Source: Morganella psychrotolerans
GTDB taxonomy: Bacteria; Pseudomonadota; Gammaproteobacteria; Enterobacterales; Enterobacteriaceae
Assembly: GCF_001676155.1 (NCBI RefSeq)
Contig: NZ_LZEW01000012.1
Span: 372,001 to 436,000, forward strand
Direction of reading: 5' to 3'
Length of the DNA: 64,000 bases
In this document: in pieces, positions 1 through 7,717 of the stretch
How the letters are laid out: each line of letters begins with the position of its first letter
Numbering within the stretch: position 1 is the first letter of the stretch
Position numbers and translations under genes: made by a program
The notes under the pieces: model-generated
Seen by the model: the letters and a program-made list of their open reading frames with translations, nothing else
What the model was told of the DNA's origin: nothing
The model's database searches: none

Positions 1-278
1 TCGCGGATAGCCGGGGTATCAATGATGAACTGTACTTTCTTTGCAACCGGCGCAATATAGGAATATTTCTCCCCGACTATCAGAAACTCTTTTTTCTTAG
101 GATCATAGGAGAAACCAATAAAGTTATCTTCGCTCCGGGTGGAGATGGTCGGGTTAAAGGCATCGGTAGAACTAAGGACTTTAGAACTGACAATAGTGCG
201 GTCGATGGGGTCGTAACTGCCGCAACCGGCAAGAAGGGTGGCGGATAATCCAACAATAAGCCAAGGTATTATTCGCAT
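1..278 (-). CDS. Lipoprotein, N-terminal part (runs off left edge)
   Basis: Reading leftwards from an ATG at 278, the frame stays open to the window edge (92 codons). Residues 1-18 form a hydrophobic signal sequence ending in a lipobox (LLAGC, Cys19), so the product should be lipid-anchored after signal peptidase II cleavage. The visible mature part is polar and mixed alpha/beta in character; I recognise no family. It is the last gene before the AT-rich stretch at 0.3-2.9 kb, and its own composition is closer to the chromosomal core. The C-terminus is outside the window, so length and function remain open. Confidence 0.7.
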   Translation of the reverse strand, partial: MRIIPWLIVGLSATLLAGCGSYDPIDRTIVSSKVLSSTDAFNPTISTRSEDNFIGFSYDPKKKEFLIVGEKYSYIAPVAKKVQFIIDTPAIR

Positions 279-440
279 GAGTAAAATTCCGTTTCAGAAA
301 TAATAAGGTCAGTGACCGAACATCAGATAAGGGAAGAGTAACTAATTTCACAGCGGATAAAATCAGGATTAATCCTTAATGTAATAAATCTTGGAAATTA
401 TCTGTGTTTTTGGGGGGGAGGTGGACAAGGATAATTGATA

Positions 441-867
441 ATGCGAGGAAGATACTTGGATAAATTCATCGAGTATAAATTACAACTTATGCTGGTTGAA
501 CGATTTGATAAATCGCCTATTTCATCTAAGGTATTGCATTTTAGATTAAAAGAAAAAGGTATCGTTAAAGGTGGGTTAAGTACCCTTAGTACTTCAAGCT
601 GTCGTAGCCTTATTTTTGCTTACGTAGACCAATAATTATCTCCATTAAATTTAAAAAACAAGTAAAATAGCAGTTTGTTAATCTCAAAAATCACCAAGAA
701 TTATTAGGTAGGGGGTAATTATAACTGGAAAATGAAAAAATTCGTCATCAGCTAATTGAAAATGTAATATCTTTGATTGAGATTGTTAATTCATTGAAAA
801 TTAATGCAATTTTACTAGTGAAAAGTCTTTTTTCTTCCCACATTATGCGGGAATTAATAAACTCGTC
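441..867 (+). pseudogene. Decayed small gene in two pieces, function unknown
   Basis: An ATG at 441, with AAGGA about 8 bases upstream, opens a 64-codon frame ending at 635. It is basic at the start and contains SPISSKVLHFRLKEKGI, which looks like a helical DNA-binding segment. After two stops in the next hundred bases a second open stretch, about 737-867, encodes a coiled-coil-like segment (LENEKIRHQLIENV) ending in a stop. The two pieces look like the N- and C-terminal ends of one small protein of about 130 residues whose middle has decayed. That joining is inference. Alternatives are an unrelated 64-residue gene and chance. Base composition is much more AT-rich than the core. Confidence 0.35.
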
Positions 868-932
868 ATAAATGAATAATTGCCACCACTCTATTGTGAT
901 GGCAAATACTATCTTAAGATATTTACCTTATA

Positions 933-2731
933 TTAAATCCAATTAATAAAGCCTTCAATATCATCAGAGTTTTCTACAATCATTTTCCAGTCATCATGTT
1001 TAGAGTCATCTAGTTTAGATTTAAAGTCAAACCATTCTGATTCGTTTTTTTTCATCAAAACCAAAAACATCTTCTATAGCACCATGAGACCATATATATA
1101 TGTTATCATCTTTAAGTTTTTTCTTTATATTAGAAATTGGAATTATTGCATCAGGATGTTTAGCTAAACATGAAAAAGCATATGCAGCTGTATTACCATT
1201 TTTTATATTAGAAGGAAAACCGGTAGTCTTATCTATTTTTATTTCATCAGGTTTTTCATTTTGCATTTTGATAAATGTCGCCTTTATATCCATTATGTCA
1301 GGACATTCCTTTTCGATATAACCATGTGCGATTGCCGACGTAATATAATCAAGATCAGTAATTACGCGATGTGGAACATCAAGGCAATTTAATATTTCTT
1401 TGGTTCGCTTTATTGCAGTTTTTCCATCAATAGATAATAATGCTATTTTATTTGCGCCAAGACTATTACCTTTAATAACTCTATATATTGGGTCAATTAC
1501 TTTTAGTTCTGTTTTTCCTTCAACAATGATCACTTTTTCAGAAAAAAGTATTTGAGATGAATTTGTTAGACTGAATATTTTATCAAAGTGATGAGCTTCT
1601 TTTGTATCTTTCATTTTTTTCAGCAATAGCTTGTTTAAGTGTTTTTCTTGTCTCAGTACACCTTTCTTTAGATTTTCTGACTAGAACAGCTATATTTGCT
1701 TGTTTGGAAGTTATCATTAATCCGGAGTGAGTAGTGATAATTACTTGGTATCCATTTTTTTGATAAAATTATAAGAGCTTCTCTTAATAACTCTACTGCG
1801 GTAGGGTGTAAGTATAATTCTGGCTCATCAATCAGTAATAAAATATTAGGATTTTTCTTTGTAGATGAGTTGGATTTAATTTTAGCGAGGTATTGAATCA
1901 ACGCCATCTGAATTGTTCTTTGACTACCATGACCAAACATTGACATATCACGAATATCTTTTCCATGCTCAAAAACTTTTAAGGTTCCTGATTTAAATAT
2001 TTCTTCAAGGCTAGGGGTTGGGAAATGTATTTTTACACTAATGTCAGGGAAGTATGAGCCTATTATTTCATTTATTCCATTATCAGTTTCATTTATTGTT
2101 TTAAACCTTTCACTACCATCATATGCTAACAAATCACTTAATCTTCTTATTGAGTTATTAAATTCAGTAGCATGAATTTCTTGAACGCTTTCAATTATTT
2201 GGGATAATAGCTTTCCTATTGTTGAAGAGGTTTTATTTTTTGTTGAATCTTCAACGGCATCAGTCATAGCTTTAATATGAATTATCTCTGGGAATATATT
2301 TTTAATGGATTCTTCTATTCCACCGGGATTGCTAACCCATAATGATGGATTTTTATTAGTATCAAAAACCTCGAACTTTATATCAGCAGCCTTTGCACCA
2401 GATATTTTTCGTTGTATCCGTCTAACCTTTATTGTTCCTTCAGAAATATAAGGGCTTATTTTTTTTCCTATTGTCACTAGTAATTAATGCGAGTGCATCA
2501 TCATCAATGCCCTCTATAGTTGCAGATACAGAAACTTCACACTCTTTATTATTAAAAGTTTCCTCTATAGATAATGTTCTTTTTTTCTAATAACCATTTT
2601 ATTGCTGATAAAATGTTTGATTTTCCCGCGTTATTATATCCAACAAGGGGGGTGAATGGAGATAATTCAAATGAAGTGTTTTTACATGAAAGGTAGTTGT
2701 TTATATCTAGACTCTTTATGTATACAGACAT
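933..2731 (-). CDS. OLD-family ATP-dependent nuclease (AAA ATPase + TOPRIM), five apparent frameshifts
   Basis: With one base removed from each of five homopolymers (T8 at 1045, T7 at 1614, T7 at 1755, T8 at 2459, T7 at 2580) the gene becomes a single frame of exactly 598 codons (597 residues). Visible elements, in order: Walker A GYNNAGKS at residues 31-38; an ABC-like signature (FGHGSQR); Walker B LLLIDEPELYLHP; an H-loop (IITTHSG); then a C-terminal TOPRIM domain with the catalytic glutamate in VIIVEGKTE and an acidic DLD in VITDLDY. This is the architecture of class 1 OLD nucleases and Gabija GajA, which act in phage defence. No GajB-type helicase lies next to it on the visible side, so a solitary OLD enzyme is more likely. 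The start at 2731 follows AAGGA. AT-rich composition suggests acquisition. If the frame breaks were real the gene would be dead. Confidence 0.8.
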
Positions 2732-2956
2732 GTCAATTCCTTGCGGTTTATAGTTTTGGTTTCAGTTTTTTTTGTAATTTAGGTTGCCTATATATGATGG
2801 CATTGTAATTAATATTTTAGCATGAACGTTTTATTGCTCGGTTAAATTACGAAATGTCGTTTATACTAGGATGTATATATCAACACAAAACATAAAAACT
2901 ATCCTAAACAAGTTTTCAGGATCAAATAGATATTTATTTAAAAATCGCAATAAGAA
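2732..2956. other. AT-rich intergenic region 5' of the OLD nuclease
   Basis: No open frame. This stretch should hold the nuclease promoter (minus strand), but no single -35/-10 pair stands out from the AT-rich background. Confidence 0.4.
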
Positions 2957-2979
2957 TCCCCCGTTATTTCATCGGGGGA
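2957..2979 (-). terminator. Probable rho-independent terminator of gldA
   Basis: A 7-bp perfect stem (TCCCCCG / CGGGGGA) with a 9-base AT-rich loop lies about 110 bases beyond the gldA stop. On the minus strand it is followed only by a weak, interrupted T tract, so efficiency is uncertain. It also roughly marks the edge between the AT-rich stretch and core chromosome. Confidence 0.5.
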
Positions 2980-3017
2980 TTTATGCGGACGATACAGGAA
3001 AAACCCGGGGTTTATGT

Positions 3018-3075
3018 TAGTCATACTTCAGGATGCCCGCCTATCTTCATTTACCGCCCACAGGCACCCCAAACT
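3018..3075 (-). repeat. Short ERIC-type remnant downstream of gldA
   Basis: It shares the end motif CGTCATACTTCAGGATGCC-like and the CGCC.ACAGGCA.CCC segment with the full ERIC copies at 21.6 and 29.0 kb, but lacks the central palindromic core. It is about 58 bases long and diverged at the distal end. Confidence 0.55.
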
Positions 3076-3090
3076 AACTTACATAATCAA

Positions 3091-4195
3091 TTAATAAAGC
3101 CAGTCACGACCCATGCGATCCGCTGCCATGATGGCGGCGTACACCTGGTCTGAATCGACTTCAAACGGCATATTGTAGATGGTTTCGTTATCGGCGCAGC
3201 TCAGTTCGGCAATCGCCATCACTTTTTCTTCCAGCTCCGGACCGATGCAGTCGACACCCAGTTCTTCCAGTGTAATCGGCAGACCGACCTGTACGCAGAA
3301 CTCCAGAACCATCTCAAGCTCTTCTGCCGGGGCATTTTCCAGCACTAACTGAACGATTGTGCCGAAGGCGACTTTTTCACCGTGATACATGTGGTGGCAC
3401 TCTTCCAGCGCGGTAAACCCGTTATGGATAGCGTGCGCTGCCGCAAGACCGGCACTCTCAAAGCCCAGACCGCTGAGCAGCGTATTGGCTTCAATAATAT
3501 TTTCCACCGCTTTGGTGCTGACACCGGCTTCCACTGCCAGTTTGGCTTTGATACCGTCACTGAGCAGCGTATCAAAACACAGACCGGCGAGAGCCAGCGC
3601 CGCCAGTGTTGTGCCGCCGCCTGCCATGGTCATTTTACCGGCTGCACTGCATGCGCGGGCTTCAAAATAGGTCGCCAGCGCATCACCCATACCGGCAACC
3701 AGCAGGCGGGCAGGGGCGCGGGCAATAATGTTGGTGTCCATCACAACCACATTCGGGTTCTGCGGATAGAACAGGTAGCTGTCAAATGCACCGAGTTCAT
3801 TATAAATAACGGACAGTGCGCTGGTCGGCGCATCTGTGGAGGCGATAGTCGGGGCAATAATCACCGGCACCTTTGCAAAATGTGCAACCGCTTTTGCGGT
3901 ATCCAGCGTTTTACCACCGCCAACACCCAATACTGCCTGGCATTTATGGTTTTTCGCCAGTTTGGTCAGGCGCTCGATCTCTTCATGAGTACATTCGCCC
4001 CCGAAGATCTCAACGACACCGGAAACTTCATATTCGCTCAGGCTTTCATTTACGATTTCGCCTACCAGTCCGTGGACAAATTTATCAGCAATCACCAACG
4101 TTTTTTTCTGCTAATGGTCTGATGTATTTACCCACATGGTAAAGCGCGTCCGGACCCTGAATGTATTTGGCCGGAGATTGGATCACTTTTAACAT
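3091..4195 (-). CDS. gldA: Glycerol dehydrogenase (NAD), one apparent frameshift
   Basis: Oxidises glycerol to dihydroxyacetone with NAD; iron-containing alcohol dehydrogenase superfamily, zinc-dependent, cytoplasmic. Visible are the NAD-binding GVGGGKTLDTAKA and APTIASTDAPTSAL segments, and the metal-binding residues in GMGDALATYFEA and the two histidines of LAAAHAIHNG and HHMYHGE. Removing one T from the T7 run at 4101-4107 joins the main frame to an N-terminal piece starting at 4195 (MLKVIQSPAKYIQGPDAL), giving 367 residues, the length I recall for E. coli GldA. The start at 4195 follows AGGAG. The gene stands alone, with an ERIC remnant on each side. Confidence 0.93.
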
Positions 4196-4341
4196 ACTCA
4201 AACTCCTGAATGCATCGCGTTATGGTGTCTGTGAGGGATTATTCCGTCTGGATCAGACTATCAGTTACAACTACAGATATGTGAGAGCTGACGCACTGTA
4301 ATGGTCGGGAGTATCGCAGCAGATGGGGAAAATGTGATACA

Positions 4342-4384
4342 TATCCTTATTCATTCAGAGCACATCCTGAATGACGTTGGATAC
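4342..4384 (-). repeat. Minimal ERIC-type remnant
   Basis: About 43 bases made of the two ERIC ends only (CCTTATTCATTC and GAATGACGTTGGATAC) joined by a few bases. It lies between gldA and yhhQ. Confidence 0.6.
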
Positions 4385-4437
4385 AGCCGACAGCGCAGAG
4401 TGAGGATAGTCACCCTGCGTGTCAGAAAAATGACAGG

Positions 4438-5106
4438 TTAGTGACGCGCGGGCAGAGAATCGTCGTCTTTCTGTGCAAAAAACGAGCGCAGGATCAGATT
4501 GAGCAGCACGCCGTAGGCCGGCAGGAAAAAGAGCATGCAAATGGTCACTTTAAAGCTGTAATCCACCAGCGCGATTTCCACCCAGTTAGCTGCCATAAAC
4601 GGATCGGTACTGCGCCAGAAGGCGATAAAGAAAAAGGCTATGGTATCAATCAGGTTGCCGACAAACATGGCAGCAGCAGGCGCAACATACCAGCGGTGGT
4701 TCTGACGCAGGCGGTTGAATACACGCACATCAAGAATTTGTCCGAGGGCATAAGCCATAAAACTGGCGGCGGCAATTCGTGCCACAAACAGATTGAAATG
4801 TGTCAGCGCTTCAAATCCCTGCCAGTCTCCCTGAAAGAACAGGGCAGAGACAACGTAGGAAATAGCCAGTGCCGGTATCATCACTGATGTGATAATTCGT
4901 CGCGCCAATGGTGCGCCGTAGATCCGCACTGTCAGGTCAGTTGCCAGGAAAATAAAGGGAAAGGTAAACGCGCCCCAGGTCGTGTGGAAGCCGAAAATGG
5001 TGATCGGCAACTGCACCAGATAGTTACTGGAGGTAATAATCAGAATATGGAAAAGCGATAACCAGGTCAGCGCCATAAGCCGCTGCCGGGGGGATAAATT
5101 AAACAT
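4438..5106 (-). CDS. yhhQ: Queuosine-precursor (preQ0/preQ1) transporter, VUT/ECF family
   Basis: A 222-residue, very hydrophobic inner-membrane protein with about six membrane segments and the family signatures TTWGAFTFPFIFLATDLTVRIYG (from about residue 42) and a conserved NLIDTIAFFF segment. YhhQ of E. coli imports 7-cyano- and 7-aminomethyl-7-deazaguanine for queuosine synthesis. The assignment is strengthened by a preQ1-I-type riboswitch that overlaps its ribosome binding site. In E. coli yhhQ is next to tusA; here a hydrolase gene lies between them. The C-terminal tail is short and charged. Confidence 0.93.
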   Translation of the reverse strand: MFNLSPRQRLMALTWLSLFHILIITSSNYLVQLPITIFGFHTTWGAFTFPFIFLATDLTVRIYGAPLARRIITSVMIPALAISYVVSALFFQGDWQGFEALTHFNLFVARIAAASFMAYALGQILDVRVFNRLRQNHRWYVAPAAAMFVGNLIDTIAFFFIAFWRSTDPFMAANWVEIALVDYSFKVTICMLFFLPAYGVLLNLILRSFFAQKDDDSLPARH

Positions 5107-5112
5107 ATTGTA

Positions 5113-5143
5113 CCTTTTTGGTGGTTGGGGTTAGGGAACCCAA
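5113..5143 (-). promoter_or_regulatory. preQ1-I riboswitch controlling yhhQ translation
   Basis: On the transcript strand the leader has a short P1 stem (UUGGG ... CCCAA, 5143 downwards), a pyrimidine loop UUCCCUA, and an A-rich tail ending AAAAAGG. The tail can pair back with the loop cytosines to form the H-type pseudoknot of class I preQ1 aptamers. AAAGG is also the only Shine-Dalgarno sequence for the AUG at 5106, so ligand binding should hide it. This is a match by eye to the family consensus; no covariance search was run. Confidence 0.78.
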
Positions 5144-5220
5144 TAAACTCAGCGCAGAATGATACGCCGTTTGCGCAACAAAATCAAAAGAGTCTCCCTG
5201 GTTGCAGGGAGACGGTTCGG

Positions 5221-6340
5221 TTATTCTTTTCCGTTGCCGAAATACAAGGCAGATTTATTCTCTGTACTTGTAAATTCAAAAGGGTCTGATTCAACAAATT
5301 CGTTTGTAACATTTCCGGCAAAAAGATGCTGTTGATTATCACCAAGATCCAATTTTTTGACGACCCCTGTTTTCGCTGAAAAATCAATCTCGTTTAAATC
5401 CATCCAGATGACCGAGGGTGCCATAACGGCATCGAAGAAATAGCGGTTGTGCCGGTGATCTGCCACGCTGCGCCAGCGTGTTGAGGATTGCCCGTCAATC
5501 TCACCGGAAGCTGTGGTATGTGGTGTCATCGCGGACCGGTAAGGCGATGACGTGTTGCGGATGACACTTAGTACAGCGGCAATCGCTTCATCAGGGGCAA
5601 GATTTACGGGAATGCGATCGCTGTAAAATTTCGCCCGGACAAACCTGTCCGTTGAGCGCCGGGACCCGGGCAGTACGGCGCGCCCGTCCGCTTCTTCCCA
5701 GTAGCGGTTTAATGCCAATTGCTCATTGAATACCGGCGAATTTGTCATGACATCAGTATCGGGGCCTTCATGAATAGCCAGCTCACCATCAATATATTCA
5801 ATAATAGCGCTGTTACCGGCGGCATCAGAAATGGAAAGATGTACGTTGACCAGCCGGTCTCTGCCGGGTTCTTTATCGGTGACAACAATAAATTTTTCTT
5901 TTCTTAGTTCCTCAACGGCTTCTTTTACAGTGGCGAAATTATCCAGTACATATTGTGTCCACACAGAAACCGGCATCACTTTTTTTCTTTTTGTGATACT
6001 CAGGATAGACGGATTCTGTCAGCCAGAGCAGATTGGCGGTCAGACCTTTTTCATTCATACCGTCGATGGTTGCCATATCATAGGCGGATGTAATGACACT
6101 GCCATAGCGGGATGCCCATTGCAGCCCCTGCTTACCGGGCGTGCCTTGCCGGTGCATGCCCCGGGGGAAAATCCACAGGTTTGTACCGGCGGGTTTTGAC
6201 CAGTCCATAGAACGGGCAGTCATGTGAAGATTATCGTTACCGTGATAAATAAACCGGGTGCAGGCATCAGACGCGTTCGGGATCATGAATGCGGCAGACA
6301 GCAGGGCGGGGAGAAAAAAGGATTTTGCAGTAATGTTCAT
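5221..6340 (-). CDS. Secreted choloylglycine hydrolase / penicillin V acylase family amidase, one apparent frameshift
   Basis: Ntn-hydrolase that cleaves linear amides; family members act on bile salts, penicillin V or acyl-homoserine lactones. The signal peptide (residues 1-26) is followed directly by Cys27, which would become the N-terminal nucleophile after cleavage. Arg43 and Asp46 (TARSMDW) sit 16 and 19 residues later, matching the spacing Cys2-Arg18-Asp21 of the family. Removing one T from the T7 run at 5980-5986 fuses the N-terminal third to the remainder, giving 372 residues. A periplasmic location fits the gram-negative branch of the family. The substrate cannot be told from sequence. 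It lies between yhhQ and the divergent tusA, where E. coli has no gene. Confidence 0.85.
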
Positions 6341-6500
6341 ATTATGGCTCCGTAGCAGGTATATATCTGAGCCTGCCGGAGAACAGACGAAGAGAAAATA
6401 TCAATTTTTAATCTGTAAATTTAAAAACAGTGTCACGGGTGTGTGATATTTATTTAGAGTATATACTCCTCTGCATTCTTTATGTAACAGGACAACAATA

Positions 6501-6755
6501 ATGTCAGATGCTTTTTCTTGTGTTGATAAAACCCTCGATACCCTCGGGCTGCGCTGCCCTGAGCCGGTGATGCTGGTGCGTAAAACCATTCGCGGTATGA
6601 ATGCCGGAGAAACATTGATGGTGCTGGCAGATGACCCCGCGACCACGCGGGATATCCCGGGCTTCTGCCGGTTTATGGAGCACGAACTGGTAGCGCTGGA
6701 CACAGATAATACGCCGTACCGCTATCTGATCTGTAAACATGACAGTGCGCTGTAA
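6501..6755 (+). CDS. tusA: Sulfur carrier protein TusA
   Basis: An 84-residue cytoplasmic protein that takes persulfide sulfur from IscS and passes it to TusBCD for the 2-thiolation of tRNA wobble uridine. The defining motif [10 protein letters not shown] is present with the acceptor Cys19 at the position known in E. coli. The length is close to the usual 81 residues. ACAGGA precedes the start. It is divergent from the amidase gene and about 20 bases upstream of the DUF817 gene, which may be cotranscribed. E. coli has tusA beside zntA, matching the order here if the insertion is ignored. Confidence 0.96.
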   Translation: MSDAFSCVDKTLDTLGLRCPEPVMLVRKTIRGMNAGETLMVLADDPATTRDIPGFCRFMEHELVALDTDNTPYRYLICKHDSAL

Positions 6756-6778
6756 TTATTCTTTTCAGGGACAGCCCC

Positions 6779-7621
6779 ATGCCTGGTAGTCTCGATACCT
6801 TTCTGCTGGAGCAGAAACACTCGTCACTGACCGGCTGGCGCCGGTTTATACTCGAATTCTGGTTTTTTGGTCTGAAAGAGGCGAGAGCCTGTTTATTTGC
6901 CGCGTTCTTTTTTTCTGGCACTCTTTTTAGTCCCTGCAAAAGGCGTTTACGGCATTCCGCGTTATGATTTTCTGCTGATCCTGGCAGTACTCTTTCAGAT
7001 TGGCATGGTGTGGAAAAAGCTGGAAACAGTGGATGAACTAAAGGCGATTTGTATTTTCCATGTTGTGGGGTTTGTGATGGAGTTATTCAAAACCTCATCA
7101 GCTATCGGCTCATGGAGTTACCCTGATTTTGCCTATACAAAGCTGTGGAATGTGCCGCTGTTTACCGGTTTTATGTACGCGGCGGTCGGCAGTTATGTGA
7201 TTCAGGCGTGGCGCTTCCTGCATGTCCGTATTGAACATTTTCCGCCATACTGGCTGGCAACGCTTATCGCGCTGGCCATCTATGTGAACTTCTTTGCGCA
7301 TCATTTTATCGGCGATTACCGCTGGTATCTCACTGCGTTTATTCTGGGATTGTATGCGCGCACGATGGTCTATTTCACGCCGTATGATAAAGAACGCAAA
7401 ATGCCGCTGTTACTGAGTTTTGTGCTGATTGGCTTTTTTTATCTGGCTGGCAGAAAATTTCGGGACTTTTTTTTGGTGTCTGGCAGTATCCGAATCAGAT
7501 TGGTGCGTGGGCAACAGTCCATGCCGGAAAGTGGGGTTCCTGGTCATTGCTGGTGATTGTCACTTTCACGATAGTGGCGTACCTCAAACACATTAAAGCG
7601 ACGATTTTAGTGGTCAGATAG
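6779..7621 (+). CDS. DUF817 integral membrane protein, three apparent frameshifts
   Basis: Three overlapping open frames merge into one 279-residue protein when one T is removed from each of T7 6908-6914, T7 7434-7440 and T8 7467-7474. The result has about seven to eight hydrophobic segments and recognisable DUF817 features: a conserved RF..EFW.FG.KEARACLFAA start, the segment FKTSSAIGSWSYPD, NFFAHHF, and a NFGTFFGVWQYPNQ segment near the C-terminus. The family's function is unknown. It ends at a strong bidirectional terminator shared with zntA. Three independent breaks in one gene could also indicate a real pseudogene, but all three are in long T runs. Confidence 0.8.
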
Positions 7622-7643
7622 CCGGTAGTTTATAGCCGGTAAA

Positions 7644-7680
7644 AGAAAGGGGATGCATTTTGCATCCCCTTTCTGTTTTT
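7644..7680 (+). terminator. Bidirectional rho-independent terminator
   Basis: A near-perfect 14-bp stem (AGAAAGGGGATGCA / TGCATCCCCTTTCT) with a TTT loop is followed by GTTTTT on the plus strand and by an A-flanked left arm that gives a T tract on the minus strand. It ends the DUF817 unit and also zntA, which converge here. Confidence 0.9.
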
Positions 7681-7717
7681 ACAGCATTATGCTTTACAGC
7701 ATTGCGATATCAGCGGG

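Noticed and set aside
1-2990. Possible CRISPR array or prophage in the AT-rich left region
   Set aside because: No regularly spaced repeats, integrase or phage structural genes are visible; only a nuclease gene and a decayed small gene are present.
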